A stretch of DNA of 64,000 nucleotides from Pseudomonas sp. B21_DOA (GCA_030544685.1 CP086683.1:4588001-4652000), one strand, 5' to 3'; positions 38,882 through 57,542 are shown, counted from the stretch's first letter. The notes: generated from the letters alone by a model not told the origin. Translations and numbers: made by a program.

Positions 38882-40203
38882 TATTTTCTCCGCTGCCGAG
38901 GGCTCAGACGATCGAGTTGTGCGAGGTGATTGAGCTTCTCGCCGATCTTCAACTCCAGGCCACGGGGCACTGGCTGATAGAACGCAATCGGCTCGAGTTC
39001 TTCCGGAAAATAGTCTTCACCGGCGGCATAGGCGTCGGGCTCGTCATGGGCGTAGCGGTACTCGTCGCCATAACCCAATTGTTTCATCAGCTTGGTCGGA
39101 GCATTTCGCAGGTGCAGCGGCACTTCCAGCGAACCGTTTTCGGCAGCGGCGCGCAGTGCAGTTTTGAAGCCCATGTACACCGCATTGCTCTTCGGTGCGC
39201 AGGCCAGATAAGTAATGGCCTGGGCGACCGCCAATTCGCCCTCGGGGCTACCGAGCCGCTCCTGCACTTCCCACGCGGCCAGGCACAGGCTCAGCGCGCG
39301 CGGATCGGCGTTGCCGATGTCTTCGCTGGCCATGCGCACCACGCGCCGCGCCAGATACAGCGGATCACAGCCGCCGTCGATCATCCGCGCAAACCAGTAC
39401 AGCGCGCCGTCGGGGTTGGAGCCGCGCACCGATTTGTGCAGCGCCGAGATCTGGTCGTAGAACGCCTCGCCGCCCTTGTCGAAACGTCGCCGGGTATCGC
39501 CGAGCAGGCTTTGCAGCAGCTCGGTGCCGATTTCGCTGTTGTCTTCAGCCAGATCGGAGGCGTTCTCCAGCAGATTGAGCAGACGCCGGCCATCGCCATC
39601 AGCGGCGGACAGCAGCATCTGGAAACCCTCATCGCTCAGGGTCAGGTTACGCTTGCCCAGGCCGCGCTCTTCGGTGAGTGCGCGGTGCACCAGTTTACGC
39701 AGCGCCGCTTCGTCGAGGCTTTTCAACACGTACACACGGGCACGTGACAACAAGGCGTTGTTGAGTTCGAAAGATGGGTTTTCGGTGGTGGCGCCGATGA
39801 AGATCAGCGTGCCGTCTTCAACGTATGGCAGAAAGGCGTCCTGCTGCGACTTGTTGAAGCGGTGTACTTCGTCGACAAACAGGATCGTGCGTTTGCCGTA
39901 CTGGCCGGCCTGCTGCTTGGCAATCTCGACGGCCTGGCGGATTTCCTTGACGCCGGCGAGCACCGCCGAGACCGTTTCGAAGTGCGCATCAGAGACTTCC
40001 GCGAGCAAGCGCGCCAGAGTGGTCTTGCCCACGCCCGGGGGCCCCCAGAAGATCATCGAATGCAGCGCGCCCTGCTCCAGCGCCTCGCGCAGAGGCTTGC
40101 CGCGAGCGAGCACGTGCTCCTGACCGACGTACTCATCCAGATTGGCCGCACGCAGACGCGCGGCCAAGGGTTGGGCAATCGGTGCACTGCGAAACAGATC
40201 CAT
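38881..40203 (-). CDS. rarA: Replication-associated recombination protein A (RarA/MgsA, AAA+ ATPase)
   Basis: RarA acts at stalled replication forks with SSB. The 440-residue protein starts [18 protein letters not shown] and has Walker [11 protein letters not shown], Walker [12 protein letters not shown], sensor [10 protein letters not shown], and the RarA C-terminal tetramerisation region ([16 protein letters not shown] end). The frame is intact. GTG two codons upstream (40206) is possible but the ATG fits the family. It lies between lolA and crcB. Confidence 0.94.
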   Translation of the reverse strand: MDLFRSAPIAQPLAARLRAANLDEYVGQEHVLARGKPLREALEQGALHSMIFWGPPGVGKTTLARLLAEVSDAHFETVSAVLAGVKEIRQAVEIAKQQAGQYGKRTILFVDEVHRFNKSQQDAFLPYVEDGTLIFIGATTENPSFELNNALLSRARVYVLKSLDEAALRKLVHRALTEERGLGKRNLTLSDEGFQMLLSAADGDGRRLLNLLENASDLAEDNSEIGTELLQSLLGDTRRRFDKGGEAFYDQISALHKSVRGSNPDGALYWFARMIDGGCDPLYLARRVVRMASEDIGNADPRALSLCLAAWEVQERLGSPEGELAVAQAITYLACAPKSNAVYMGFKTALRAAAENGSLEVPLHLRNAPTKLMKQLGYGDEYRYAHDEPDAYAAGEDYFPEELEPIAFYQPVPRGLELKIGEKLNHLAQLDRLSPRQRRK

Positions 40204-40248
40204 CACGTAGCGTTGAAACCTCTGATTTTCTGAAATCTGCTGAAGAAC

Positions 40249-40342
40249 CTGTGGTGAGGGGATTTATCCCCGTTGGGCTGCGAAGCGGCCCCAAAAGCGA
40301 CGACTGCTCGGCAGCCGGACGGGGATAAATCCCTCGCCACAA
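40249..40342. repeat. Large inverted repeat, GGGATTTATCCCCG type, between lolA and rarA
   Basis: CTGTGGTGAGGGGATTTATC and GGGATAAATCCCTCGCCACA face each other with GGGCTGCGAAGC inside. It is the same family as the copies at 33469 and 59185. Confidence 0.9.
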
Positions 40343-40383
40343 TAGCCCCTCAATAGCAGGCTCTCACCACAAAGGGCCGGTGT

Positions 40384-41004
40384 TTATTCCTGAATAACGT
40401 CGGCACCCTTTGGAATGTCGAACTTGAATTTCGACGCCGGCACCGCTTCGTTGGCCTTGACCCCGGTAAACAGGATATTCGTACGCTGGCCGACGCTGTC
40501 AATCAGTTGCATGTCATTGAGCAGGCCGTTGCGGAACGACAGGCGCAGATTGTCGAACAGGGTGTCCTTGGTTTTTGGCTTGAGGGTGAAGTCGATCACG
40601 CCGCCCGCCTCTTTCGCGCTGATATCGAAGCTCTGGCTGATCTTCGAGACATCGCCGGACAGCAGCAGCGCAGGGGTTTGGGTCAGACGCTCATCGAGTT
40701 TCTTGATGGTGGCCTGCTCCAGGTCCGGGTCCCACAGGGTGACTTTCTTGCCATCAGAGACCATGGTCTGTTCGGCCGGCGCGTTGGTGTGCCAGTAGAA
40801 CAGGCCCGGACGCTGCAGAGTCATGTTGCCGGTGGTTTCCTGCAACTGGGTGCCGCCGCCGTCGAGGGTCAACTGCGAGAAGTTGGCCGACAGGGTTTTC
40901 GATGTTTCGAGCAATTGGGTCAAACGCGCCACGTCCTTTTCATCGGCGTGGGCCGTGAGTGTGGTCAGCGCCAGTACTGGCAACAGCATGCGGATAAGGC
41001 GCAT
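40384..41004 (-). CDS. lolA: Outer-membrane lipoprotein carrier protein LolA
   Basis: LolA ferries lipoproteins through the periplasm from LolCDE to LolB. The 206-residue protein has a signal peptide ([20 protein letters not shown]), then [20 protein letters not shown] and the half-barrel strands including [16 protein letters not shown] and [16 protein letters not shown]. It lies 65 bp downstream of ftsK on the same strand, as in other Pseudomonas. Confidence 0.95.
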   Translation of the reverse strand: MRLIRMLLPVLALTTLTAHADEKDVARLTQLLETSKTLSANFSQLTLDGGGTQLQETTGNMTLQRPGLFYWHTNAPAEQTMVSDGKKVTLWDPDLEQATIKKLDERLTQTPALLLSGDVSKISQSFDISAKEAGGVIDFTLKPKTKDTLFDNLRLSFRNGLLNDMQLIDSVGQRTNILFTGVKANEAVPASKFKFDIPKGADVIQE

Positions 41005-41069
41005 GAGAGTCCTCTTGAATACTCGTGGGAGAGTGGCGGAACGTCATTGTCCCGCCTCTTGCTTGTGAA

Positions 41070-43478
41070 TCAGTCGCGTACCGGGCCCGGGGCCAGGACT
41101 TCACGCGAACCGTTGGTGTTCATTGAGGTAACGACGCCGGCCATCTCCATCGCCTCGATCATCCGCGCAGCGCGGTTGTAACCGATCTTCAGCTTGCGCT
41201 GAACAGCGGAAATCGACGCGCGACGGCTTTCGAGGACGAACTGCACCGCTTCGTCATACAGCGCGTCGGCTTCCGGATCATCACCGTCGCCACCACCACT
41301 GCTGCCTTCAAAGCCGCTGCCCGCCTCTTCGACACCGTTGAGGATGTCGTCGTTGTATTCAGGCGCGCCGCGCAGCTTCCACGCTTCGACCACGCGGTGA
41401 ACCTCATCGTCGGAGACGAATGCGCCGTGCACGCGGATCGGCAGACTGGTGCCCGGCGGCATGTAAAGCATGTCACCGTGACCGAGCAGTTGCTCGGCGC
41501 CACCCTGATCGATGATCGTCCGCGAGTCGATCTTGCTCGACACCTGGAACGCCATCCGAGTCGGGATGTTGGCCTTGATCAGACCGGTGATCACGTCCAC
41601 CGAAGGGCGCTGGGTCGCGAGGATCAAGTGAATCCCCGCCGCACGCGCCTTCTGGGCGATACGGGCGATCAGTTCTTCAACCTTCTTACCGACGATCATC
41701 ATCATGTCGGCGAATTCGTCGACCACCACGACGATGGTCGGCAGTTTCTGCAGCAGCGGCGCTTCGTCGTGAATGCTTTCACGCTTGTACAGCGGATCGC
41801 TCAACGGTTCGCCGGCCTCCTGGGCTTCCTTGACCTTGGCGTTGAAGCCGGACAGGTTACGCACGCCCATCTTGGCCATCAGCTTGTAGCGACGCTCCAT
41901 CTCGGCAACGCTCCAGCGCAAGGCGTTGGCCGCGTCCTTCATGTCGGTCACAACCGGGCAGAGCAGGTGCGGGATACCCTCGTAGATCGACAGTTCGAGC
42001 ATTTTCGGGTCGATCATGATCAGCTTGGCGTCGTCCGGGCCGGACTTGAACAGGATCGACAGGATCATCGCGTTCACGCCCACCGATTTACCCGAACCGG
42101 TAGTACCGGCCACCAGCAAGTGCGGCATCTTCGCCAAGTCGGTGATGACCGGCTTGCCGCCGATATCGTGACCGAGCGCCAGGGTGACCGGCGATTTGAA
42201 GTTGTCGTACTCAGGCGTCGACAGCACCTCGGAGAAGCGCACGATCTGACGGTCTTCGTTGGGGATTTCGATACCGACAGTGGTCTTGCCCGGAATCACC
42301 TCGACCACCCGCACACTCGTCACTGCCAGCGAACGCGCCAGGTCTTTGGCCAGGTTGGCGATGCGGCTGACCTTCACGCCGGCAGCCGGCTGAATTTCGT
42401 AACGGGTAATCACCGGGCCCGGATGAATCGAATCCACGGTGACTTCGACGCCGAACTCCTTGAGCTTGATTTCCAGCAAGTGGCCGACCGCTGCCAAGGA
42501 TTCAGGCGAATAGTTGAGCTGTTTCTTTTCCGCAGGATCAAGAATCGAAATCGGCGGCAAGGTGCCTTCCACCGCGCTGTCGACGAATAACGGCGCCTGC
42601 TTCTCTTTCTGCACGCGTTTGCTCGGCTCCGGCGCCTTCGCCGGTGCCGGCGCGATCACCGGCGGCACCTGTTTCTCGCGGTCGGACATGTGCTTGCTCA
42701 GCGCTTGCTCGCGCTCGATCAGGCGTTCCTTGACCTTGGCCTGTTCACGCTTGTCAGTGACAGTCGGTGCGACCACATCGTGGACGCGGTCATCGACTTC
42801 ACGCAGTTGCGCCACCAGTTGCTTGCGCTCGGTGCGCGCCGACCACCAGCGATTGAGCGCGCCCTGGAACAGTTCGAACAGATCGAGGGTGATCTTGCCG
42901 GTGACGTCCATCACCTTGAACCACGACAAGTCGGTAAATACGGTGAGGCCGAACAGGAACAGCGCGATGAACAGAAGCGTGCTGCCCTGAATGTTCAGCG
43001 CATTCTTCGCCAGATCGCCAAGGCTTTCGCCCAAGGCACCGCCAGCGCCGGCGGGCAGACCGGTCGCGGCATGGAAATGAATGTGCGCCAGCGCAGCACC
43101 GGAAAGCACCAAAAACACCAGACCGATCAGGCGCCAGGAGAACAGCCAGCCGCTCCACTGCCACGGTTCATGGCGTTGACGGAAAATCTGGTACGCCTTG
43201 ACCGCCAGCAGCAACGGAAAGATATAGGCGAAGTAACCGAGCACCATGAACAGGATATCGGCGCTGTACGAGCCGGCCGGACCGCCAAAATTCTGCACAT
43301 CATCGATCTTGCTGTTATGGCTCCAGCCGGGGTCGTCCTTGCCGTAGGTCAGCAAAGCCATCATCAGGAACAGGCACAAGGCGCCAATGGCGATCAATGC
43401 ACCTTCCTTGAGCCGGTAGTGCAGTTGCTGGCGCCAGAGCGGAACGACTGTTTTGGGTGCTTCGGTGGTCTTCTTCAA
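41070..43478 (-). CDS. ftsK: DNA translocase FtsK
   Basis: FtsK anchors at the septum and pumps chromosomal DNA towards dif during division. The protein has four N-terminal membrane helices ([64 protein letters not shown]), a short linker, a motor with Walker [17 protein letters not shown] and Walker [13 protein letters not shown], and a C-terminal winged gamma domain ([22 protein letters not shown]). The frame stays open to 43571, but family N termini suggest the TTG at 43478 ([15 protein letters not shown]). About 802 residues from there. Confidence 0.94.
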   Translation of the reverse strand: MKKTTEAPKTVVPLWRQQLHYRLKEGALIAIGALCLFLMMALLTYGKDDPGWSHNSKIDDVQNFGGPAGSYSADILFMVLGYFAYIFPLLLAVKAYQIFRQRHEPWQWSGWLFSWRLIGLVFLVLSGAALAHIHFHAATGLPAGAGGALGESLGDLAKNALNIQGSTLLFIALFLFGLTVFTDLSWFKVMDVTGKITLDLFELFQGALNRWWSARTERKQLVAQLREVDDRVHDVVAPTVTDKREQAKVKERLIEREQALSKHMSDREKQVPPVIAPAPAKAPEPSKRVQKEKQAPLFVDSAVEGTLPPISILDPAEKKQLNYSPESLAAVGHLLEIKLKEFGVEVTVDSIHPGPVITRYEIQPAAGVKVSRIANLAKDLARSLAVTSVRVVEVIPGKTTVGIEIPNEDRQIVRFSEVLSTPEYDNFKSPVTLALGHDIGGKPVITDLAKMPHLLVAGTTGSGKSVGVNAMILSILFKSGPDDAKLIMIDPKMLELSIYEGIPHLLCPVVTDMKDAANALRWSVAEMERRYKLMAKMGVRNLSGFNAKVKEAQEAGEPLSDPLYKRESIHDEAPLLQKLPTIVVVVDEFADMMMIVGKKVEELIARIAQKARAAGIHLILATQRPSVDVITGLIKANIPTRMAFQVSSKIDSRTIIDQGGAEQLLGHGDMLYMPPGTSLPIRVHGAFVSDDEVHRVVEAWKLRGAPEYNDDILNGVEEAGSGFEGSSGGGDGDDPEADALYDEAVQFVLESRRASISAVQRKLKIGYNRAARMIEAMEMAGVVTSMNTNGSREVLAPGPVRD

Positions 43479-43999
43479 AACGCTTCTTTTCCTGCGCCCG
43501 AGGCGCGTCCATCTATTGAATGACGATAAAAACTGCCCAATCCAGGCAGGTAAAAAAGGTGAAAAGCTCAACTGAGACTACTTTTAACACTGTGCCACTG
43601 GTTTTATAAACACAGCCATAAACACTGTGCGCAGCGAAAAGCCCGTCACAACCCGGCATTGTACGGGTTTGTGCGCCCGACGCCATGCTTGAGAGCAGAG
43701 CCTTGAGCATAGCCAAACGCATGCGAATTGCGTCGCAATTGGAGCATGCATTGTCTTTTGTGACAAAGGCTTATGACGCGTATTTGATGAACGTAGCGAG
43801 GCCGGCCGAATTCGCTGGACGGAATGCGGACAGGCATCGATACGGTGACGCTTACGACCACGGACGACACATCAAGTTGCAGCTCAATGCTCACTCCATC
43901 AAACATCGGTGCAGGACATTGACGGCGTTTCGCGGCAAACTCTTCCACGGGGTCTTTACGCTCCCCTGACCGCCCTCCCCTTCTGCAAGCCCGGATGCC
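43479..43999. other. About 520 bp between ftsK and aat without a convincing gene
   Basis: The gap must hold the divergent promoters of ftsK and aat. AACACTGTGC occurs twice as a direct repeat (43586-43595 and 43621-43630). An ATG frame at 43685-43969 would encode 94 residues (MLESRALSIAKRMR...) but lacks a good ribosome-binding site and overlaps a comparable minus-strand frame, so I do not call it. Confidence 0.5.
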
Positions 44000-44680
44000 A
44001 TGCTGACTTGGTTACAACGTAATTCCCTGACCTTTCCGCCCCTGGAAAAAGCCATGCGCGAGCCGAACGGATTGCTCGCTGCCGGCGGCGATCTGTCCGC
44101 CGACCGCCTGATTCAGGCCTATCGCCATGGCTGCTTTCCCTGGTTCTCCGAAGGCCAACCCATTCTCTGGTGGTCGCCAGACCCTCGCACCGTGCTGTTT
44201 CCCGACGAACTGCACGTCTCGCGCAGCCTCGGCAAGCTGCTGCGCAAGCAACGCTATCAAGTGACCTTCGATCAGGATTTCGACGCCGTCATCCGCGCCT
44301 GCGCCGCGCCTCGCGACTACGCCGACGGCACCTGGATCACAGAGGCGATGCAGGATGCGTACATGGAACTGCATCGGCGCGGCTTCGCTCATTCGGTTGA
44401 GGTCTGGGACGATGGACAACTGGTGGGCGGCCTGTACGGCCTGGCGATGGGCCAATTGTTTTTCGGCGAGTCGATGTTCAGCCGCGCCGACAACGCTTCC
44501 AAATACGGCTTCGCCACGCTGGTGCAGCATTTGAAAGCAGCCGGTTTTGTGTTGATCGATTGCCAGATGCCGACGGATCACCTGCACAGCCTCGGTGCGC
44601 GGTCAATTCCGCGCGGCGACTTCGCCGACTATCTGCAGCGCCATCTCGATCAACCGAATTCGGCGACCTGGGTTTGCTGA
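44000..44680 (+). CDS. aat: Leucyl/phenylalanyl-tRNA-protein transferase Aat
   Basis: Aat adds Leu or Phe to proteins with N-terminal Lys or Arg, marking them for ClpS-ClpAP. The 226-residue protein has [46 protein letters not shown] and [19 protein letters not shown], all family signatures. It is followed by bpt and infA; clpA and clpS lie just beyond on the other strand, so almost the whole N-degron pathway is here. Confidence 0.97.
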   Translation: MLTWLQRNSLTFPPLEKAMREPNGLLAAGGDLSADRLIQAYRHGCFPWFSEGQPILWWSPDPRTVLFPDELHVSRSLGKLLRKQRYQVTFDQDFDAVIRACAAPRDYADGTWITEAMQDAYMELHRRGFAHSVEVWDDGQLVGGLYGLAMGQLFFGESMFSRADNASKYGFATLVQHLKAAGFVLIDCQMPTDHLHSLGARSIPRGDFADYLQRHLDQPNSATWVC

Positions 44681-44738
44681 GCGACTTTTGCGCAGGTGGC
44701 TTACACTTAATCCACCAGCTTATCCCGAGGGTTGATTC

Positions 44739-45446
44739 ATGACCGAGTTGGCGCGATTGAAGTTCTATGCCACTCAGCCCCACTCTTGCAGTTATCTGCC
44801 CGAGGAGCAGGCCACGACGCTGTTTCTCGACCCGAGTCAGCCCATGGATGTGCACGTCTACGCAGATCTGTCGGAAATGGGCTTTCGTCGCAGCGGCGAT
44901 CACCTGTACCGGCCGCATTGCCAGAATTGCAATGCGTGCGTGCCTGCGCGCATTCCTTCCGCTCAGTTCATCCCCAACCGTCAGCAGAAGCGTATCTTCA
45001 AGCGCAACGCCGATCTGCAGGTGCAGCCGGTCAAGCCGCAATTCAGCGAAGAATATTTCGACCTGTACCAGCGCTACATCGAACAGCGGCACGCCGACGG
45101 CGACATGTACCCGCCGAGCCGTGACCAGTTCTCGACGTTCCTGGTGCGTGACCTGCCCTTCTCGCGCTTCTACGAGTTTCGACTCGACGGACGGTTGCTC
45201 GCGGTGGCGGTCACCGATCTGCTGCCCAACGGTTTGTCGGCGGTGTACACCTTCTACGAACCAAACGAAGAACGCCGCAGCCTCGGTCGTTACGCGATCC
45301 TCTGGCAAATCGCCGAGAGCCAGCGTCTGGGCCTTGAGGCGGTGTATCTGGGTTACTGGATCAAGAACTGCAAAAAGATGAACTACAAGACGCAATATCG
45401 GCCCATCGAATTGCTGATCAATCAGCGCTGGGTCGTCCTGAACTGA
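44739..45446 (+). CDS. bpt: Aspartate/glutamate leucyltransferase Bpt
   Basis: Bpt is the bacterial arginyltransferase-like enzyme that adds Leu to N-terminal Asp or Glu (secondary destabilising residues). The 235 residues show the N-terminal [13 protein letters not shown] region, the [14 protein letters not shown] cysteine cluster of ATE enzymes and the C-terminal [21 protein letters not shown]. It lies 58 bp after aat in the same direction. Confidence 0.96.
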   Translation: MTELARLKFYATQPHSCSYLPEEQATTLFLDPSQPMDVHVYADLSEMGFRRSGDHLYRPHCQNCNACVPARIPSAQFIPNRQQKRIFKRNADLQVQPVKPQFSEEYFDLYQRYIEQRHADGDMYPPSRDQFSTFLVRDLPFSRFYEFRLDGRLLAVAVTDLLPNGLSAVYTFYEPNEERRSLGRYAILWQIAESQRLGLEAVYLGYWIKNCKKMNYKTQYRPIELLINQRWVVLN

Positions 45447-45558
45447 ACCTGCGGCCTAAACCCCTTGGCGTAAACACCATTTTTCGGGCACAATGCACGC
45501 CGCTTTTGCCTGGCGCAGTTGCACCGGGCCATTCATTGGATACCGAGGGCTTTACTGC

Positions 45559-45777
45559 ATGTCGAAAGAAGACAGCTTCGAAATGGAAGGCACTGTCGTC
45601 GACACCCTGCCCAACACCATGTTTCGTGTGGAGTTGGAAAATGGGCACGTCGTAACCGCGCATATTTCCGGCAAGATGCGCAAGAACTACATTCGTATTC
45701 TTACCGGTGACAAAGTGCGCGTCGAGCTGACGCCCTATGATTTGAGCAAAGGGCGGATCACTTACCGCGCTCGTTAA
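45559..45777 (+). CDS. infA: Translation initiation factor IF-1
   Basis: IF-1 binds the ribosomal A site during initiation. The 72-residue protein is [20 protein letters not shown] followed by the S1/OB-fold body and ending in [13 protein letters not shown], the usual IF-1 end. The length is standard. It follows bpt by 112 bp, and a strong terminator lies directly after it. Confidence 0.98.
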
Positions 45778-45791
45778 TCAAGTCAATACAG

Positions 45792-45818
45792 AACGCCCGG
45801 GTTATGCCGGGCGTTTTT
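45792..45818 (+). terminator. Rho-independent terminator of infA
   Basis: ACGCCCGG-GTTATG-CCGGGCGT is followed by TTTTT. Confidence 0.92.
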
Positions 45819-45872
45819 GTGTCTGGGTTTTGAGGTTTTGGGGCTGGCGGTTTCGCGCTTACAGCATGCAAA

Positions 45873-46200
45873 TCAAAAGATCGCAGCCTTCGGCAGCTCC
45901 TACACAATGAGCATTCGCCCTGAGGTCGAGTGTCAGCTCGCCTGCTTTTGATCTTGATCCACGGGCGACTTCGGGAGGCTGAGCGGAGGGATTGATCCGG
46001 GCGTGGGAGCGCAGCGACCGTCTGGCGCAGCCAGACACAGCGGAAGGAGGTGCAGCGAAGCAAACCGGAGCCGCTGCGCCCGGATCGAGCCCGAAGCGAA
46101 GGAACCCGAGCCTGCGAGGGCCGAACGCAGGAGCAAGCGTTTTTTTGCTTACTTTTTTTAGGCGTTTGTAAAAAAGTGAGTCGCCGTAAGGGCGAAACCC
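45873..46200. repeat. 330-bp dispersed Pseudomonas repeat module between infA and clpA
   Basis: The module begins with a half copy of the GATCGCAGCCTTCGGCAGCT palindrome, runs through a GC-rich middle (GGGCGTGGGAGCGCAGCGAC, CTGGCGCAGCCAGACACAGC) and ends with TTTTTTTGCTTACTTTTTTT and GTAAAAAAGTGAGTCGCCG. All long frames across it look like chance translations. I recall similar blocks in many fluorescens/putida genomes, where they give spurious hypothetical proteins. Nothing else is visible in this gap except the clpA terminator. Confidence 0.7.
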
Positions 46201-46257
46201 TAAGCAGCCGTAACCGCAGCAACGGATATACACCTAAAACCACTAAACAACGAGCAA

Positions 46258-46282
46258 CAAAAAGGCGCCCGAAGGCGCCCTC
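46258..46282 (-). terminator. Rho-independent terminator of clpA
   Basis: Read on the minus strand, GGCGCC-TTCG-GGCGCC is followed by TTTTTGTTG, 14 bases after the clpA stop. Confidence 0.9.
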
Positions 46283-46296
46283 TTGTTCCACAGCCG

Positions 46297-48566
<2,270 letters not shown>

Positions 48567-48596
48567 AGCTTCACCTCATACCCAAGTGGTCGGCGA

Positions 48597-48980
48597 TTAA
48601 CCGTCCTTCTCGATTTCACAGAGTAGCGGATGCTGGCTTTCCCTGGCGTACTGGTTGACCTGCATGGCCTTTGTCTCGGCGATGTCGCGGGTAAACACTC
48701 CACATACTGCCCGGCCTTCTGTATGGACGGCCAGCATGACCTTGGTCGCCAGCTCGCGATTCAGGTTAAAAAACACCTCGAGCACTTCGACGACGAAATC
48801 CATCGGTGTGTAGTCATCGTTGAACAAAACCACCTTGTACATCGGCGGCGCCTGTAACGCGGGCTTTGCTTCCTGAACAGCAACGCCTGCCGAATCGTCG
48901 TCGTGCTCCTGTGGAAGATCCTTTTGGAGAAGCGGGCGATCCTGATTGAATGTTAGTCGAATCTGGCTGATTGCATGCAT
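48597..48980 (-). CDS. clpS: ClpS adaptor protein
   Basis: ClpS recognises N-degron residues (Leu, Phe, Trp, Tyr) and hands proteins to ClpAP. The 127-residue protein has an extended N-terminal tail, then [25 protein letters not shown] and [21 protein letters not shown], with the Asn-Asp-Asp pocket and His of the family. ATG at 48980 gives the family length; the frame is open a little upstream. Together with clpA, aat and bpt it completes the pathway apart from ClpP. Confidence 0.96.
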   Translation of the reverse strand: MHAISQIRLTFNQDRPLLQKDLPQEHDDDSAGVAVQEAKPALQAPPMYKVVLFNDDYTPMDFVVEVLEVFFNLNRELATKVMLAVHTEGRAVCGVFTRDIAETKAMQVNQYARESQHPLLCEIEKDG

Positions 48981-49202
48981 GGAAAAAAGGTTCGTCAGTT
49001 GTGCGAATACAGTGGTGGGGGCGGTTGCACACGTTTTCAACTACGACTGCCCGGTCACCTTGACTATCGGGAAAACGGTGTTACAACCAATAGAGCCCAC
49101 AGTGGGTAAAAAGATCCGCGGAGTCAATTCTTTTATCGAATTCGATTGCGGATGTCGTGGATGATACTCCAGCGATGGAGTCTGTTGCAGAGGGATTTGA
49201 GC

Positions 49203-49490
49203 ATGGCTGTCGGCAAGGTGAAATGGTTCAACAATGCCAAGGGGTACGGCTTCATCATTGAGGATGGCAAGTCGGAAGACCTGTTTGCGCATTACACGGC
49301 GATCAAGATGGATGGATATAAGACCCTTAAGGCCGGGCAAGCCGTGAAATTTGACATCATCCAAGGGCCAAAGGGCCTGCATGCAATCGAAATTCACAAC
49401 GTCGTCATTGCAGCGCCCGACCCGGCTGTCGGCGGTGCAGTCGGCGCCGCTGCTGCGGCCGCCGCTGCCACGGCCAAAGCGATGAGCTGA
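49203..49490 (+). CDS. cspD: Cold-shock-domain protein CspD
   Basis: The 95-residue protein begins with a cold-shock domain: GKVKWFNNAKGYGFIIEDG (RNP1 KGYGFI) and DLFAHYTAI (RNP2-like). In E. coli CspD inhibits replication in stationary phase. The last 25 residues form an Ala-rich tail (AVGGAVGAAAAAAAATAKAM), longer than in E. coli CspD. It is divergent from clpS across 222 bp, the usual clpS/cspD arrangement. Confidence 0.94.
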   Translation: MAVGKVKWFNNAKGYGFIIEDGKSEDLFAHYTAIKMDGYKTLKAGQAVKFDIIQGPKGLHAIEIHNVVIAAPDPAVGGAVGAAAAAAAATAKAMS

Positions 49491-49515
49491 CTGATTTCCA
49501 CCTGAACATCAGCCA

Positions 49516-49550
49516 CAAAAAAACCGCCTGAAAATTCAGGCGGTTTTTTT
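49516..49550. terminator. Bidirectional terminator between cspD and icd
   Basis: AAACCGCCTGA-AAAT-TCAGGCGGTTT has A runs on its left and T runs on its right, so it can end transcription from both converging genes. Confidence 0.93.
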
Positions 49551-49563
49551 GGTTGTCCGCGTT

Positions 49564-50820
49564 TTACATATGCGAAATCAACGCATCGCCGAACCCCGAA
49601 GACGAAACCAGCTTGGCCCCATCCATCAAACGCTCGAAATCATAAGTAACAGTCTTCGCGCTGATCGCACCGTTGGTGCCCTTGATGATCAGGTCCGCCG
49701 CTTCGGTCCAGCCCATATGACGCAACATCATCTCTGCCGAGAGAATCAGCGAGCCCGGGTTGACTTGGTCCTTGCCGGCATATTTTGGCGCGGTACCGTG
49801 GGTCGCTTCGAACATCGCCACGGTATCGGAGAGGTTGGCGCCCGGCGCAATACCGATACCACCGACTTCTGCCGCCAGGGCATCGGACAGATAGTCACCG
49901 TTGAGGTTGAGCGTAGCGATCACATCGTATTCGGCCGGACGCAGCAGGATCTGCTGGAGCATGGCGTCGGCGATAGCGTCCTTGACCACAACGTTCTTGC
50001 CGGTTTTCGGGTTTTTGAACTGCATCCACGGACCGCCGTCGAGCAGAGTCGCGCCGAATTCTTCGGCCGCCACTTCATAGGCCCATTCCTTGAAGGCACC
50101 TTCGGTGAACTTCATGATGTTGCCTTTGTGCACGATGGTCAGCGAGTCGCGATCATTGTCGACCACGTATTGCAGGGCTTTACGCGCCAGACGCTTGGTC
50201 CCTTCGCGCGATACCGGCTTGACGCCGATGCCGCAATTTTCGTCGAAACGGATCTTGGTGACGCCCATTTCTTCTTTAAGGAATTTGATGACCTTGGTGG
50301 CTTCCGGCGAACCGGCCTTCCACTCGATACCGGCGTAAATGTCTTCGGAGTTCTCGCGGAAAATGGTCATGTCGACGTCGCCGGGTTTTTTCACCGGGCT
50401 CGGCACGCCTTCGAACCAGCGCACCGGGCGCAGGCAGACGTACAGGTCGAGCTGCTGACGCAGGGCCACGTTCAGCGAGCGGATGCCGCCACCGACCGGG
50501 GTGGTCAGCGGGCCTTTGATGGAAACCACGTAATCCTTGACTGCGTCGAGGGTTTCCTGCGGCAGCCAGGTGTCCTGGTCATAAACCTGAGTGGCTTTTT
50601 CGCCGGCGTAGACTTCCATCCAGGAAATCTTGCGCTTGCCGCCGTAGGCCTTTTCAACAGCAGCATCGACAACCTTGATCATCACCGGACTGATGTCGAC
50701 ACCAATACCGTCACCTTCGATGAAGGGGATGATCGGGTTATCAGGAACATTGAGAGAATGGTCTGCATTGACAGTGATTTTGTCACCGACGGCTGGAACC
50801 TGAATCTTCTTGTAACCCAT
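49564..50820 (-). CDS. icd: NADP-dependent isocitrate dehydrogenase, homodimeric type
   Basis: Icd turns isocitrate into 2-oxoglutarate with NADP in the TCA cycle. The 418 residues start [18 protein letters not shown] and include the substrate-binding [25 protein letters not shown], the phosphorylatable Ser in that stretch, [18 protein letters not shown] and the [16 protein letters not shown] region. ATG 50820 gives the E. coli-like length. The unrelated monomeric isozyme follows divergently, and aceA lies downstream. Confidence 0.97.
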   Translation of the reverse strand: MGYKKIQVPAVGDKITVNADHSLNVPDNPIIPFIEGDGIGVDISPVMIKVVDAAVEKAYGGKRKISWMEVYAGEKATQVYDQDTWLPQETLDAVKDYVVSIKGPLTTPVGGGIRSLNVALRQQLDLYVCLRPVRWFEGVPSPVKKPGDVDMTIFRENSEDIYAGIEWKAGSPEATKVIKFLKEEMGVTKIRFDENCGIGVKPVSREGTKRLARKALQYVVDNDRDSLTIVHKGNIMKFTEGAFKEWAYEVAAEEFGATLLDGGPWMQFKNPKTGKNVVVKDAIADAMLQQILLRPAEYDVIATLNLNGDYLSDALAAEVGGIGIAPGANLSDTVAMFEATHGTAPKYAGKDQVNPGSLILSAEMMLRHMGWTEAADLIIKGTNGAISAKTVTYDFERLMDGAKLVSSSGFGDALISHM

Positions 50821-53526
<2,706 letters not shown>

Positions 53527-53543
53527 GGTTGTAATGGGAACAT

Positions 53544-53577
53544 CACAAACCCCGGCCTTGTGCCGGGGTTTGTGTTT
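53544..53577 (+). terminator. Rho-independent terminator of idh
   Basis: CACAAACCCCGGC-CTT-GTGCCGGGGTTTGTG is a long perfect stem followed by TTT. Confidence 0.92.
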
Positions 53578-53603
53578 CCGGGTTTTGTGATCACCACAAA
53601 ACT

Positions 53604-53710
53604 TTGTGGGAGCTGGCTTGCCAGCGATGGCAGTTTATCATCCAGCATGGATGGTGACTGAACCACCGCTATCGCTGCGATGCGGCGTTCCGACAAGCCA
53701 GCTCCCACAG
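53604..53710. repeat. REP pair, GGCTTGCCAGC type, before the Nudix gene
   Basis: GTGGGAGCTGGCTTGCCAGC at the left has a diverged partner (GACAAGCCAGCTCCCAC) at the right, about 70 bp away. The right half has lost part of its palindrome. Confidence 0.85.
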
Positions 53711-53746
53711 GGATTGGGGTTTAACCAACAGATTGAGGAAGGTTTC

Positions 53747-54193
53747 ATGGAATGGCTCCCCCACATCACCGTCGCCACCATCGTCGAGGACAACGGCCGT
53801 TTTTTGATGGTTGAAGAGCACAAGGGCGGGCGCAACGTGCTCAACCAGCCCGCCGGGCATCTCGATCCGGATGAAACCCTGATCGACGCGGCGATTCGCG
53901 AAACCCTCGAAGAAACCGGTTGGGACGTCGAACCCACCGGCGTGATCGGCATTTATCTGTACACCGCGCCGAGCAACGGCGTGACTTACCAGCGCATATG
54001 CTTCAGCGCCAAAGCCGTGCAGCATCACCCGGATTACCAACTCGACGACGGCATCGTCGGCGCCAAGTGGCTGACCCGCGACGAATTAGTCGCCCAGCGC
54101 GACAACTGGCGCAGCGAGCTGATCATCCGTTGCATTGACGATTATCTGGCCGGTCATCACTTCAGCCTCGAACTGATCCGCCCTTCTCTTTAG
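53747..54193 (+). CDS. Nudix hydrolase, NudJ-like
   Basis: The 148-residue protein carries a complete Nudix box: GHLDPDETLIDAAIRETLEE followed by TGW, matching GX5EX7REUXEEXGU. Ahead of it is PHITVATIVEDNGRFLMVEEHKGG. In E. coli nudJ precedes mnmA-hflD-purB in the same order; NudJ acts on nucleoside triphosphates and thiamine pyrophosphate. The context and sequence type make NudJ the best name, but the substrate is inferred. GAGGAAGG is a strong ribosome-binding site. Confidence 0.88.
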   Translation: MEWLPHITVATIVEDNGRFLMVEEHKGGRNVLNQPAGHLDPDETLIDAAIRETLEETGWDVEPTGVIGIYLYTAPSNGVTYQRICFSAKAVQHHPDYQLDDGIVGAKWLTRDELVAQRDNWRSELIIRCIDDYLAGHHFSLELIRPSL

Positions 54194-54252
54194 CCTTGCG
54201 GCCGCGAGCCTGATAGAATCGCGCCCTTTTCCAAGACACTCATTGAATCCCT

Positions 54253-55996
<1,744 letters not shown>

Positions 55997-56028
55997 ACGC
56001 CGCGTCATGAAGGCTTTGTAGTCTGTAA

Positions 56029-57492
<1,464 letters not shown>

Positions 57493-57514
57493 TCGACCGT
57501 TTGCCCCGTTTGAG

Positions 57515-57542
57515 ACGCCCGGCCGCGCCGGGCGTTTTTATT
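57515..57542 (+). terminator. Rho-independent terminator of purB
   Basis: ACGCCCGG-CCGCG-CCGGGCGT is followed by TTTTATT. Confidence 0.92.

Noticed and set aside
43479..43999. Loss of trxB from the ftsK-aat interval, where P. aeruginosa has trxB1 (as I recall the PAO1 order)
   Set aside because: As I recall, P. putida and fluorescens-type genomes also lack trxB here, so this is a lineage difference, not a local deletion.
45859..46291. Basic hypothetical proteins of 124 and 177 residues on the minus strand
   Set aside because: They lie entirely in the dispersed repeat module, are rich in Arg, Ser and Cys with no domain, and one overlaps the clpA terminator.
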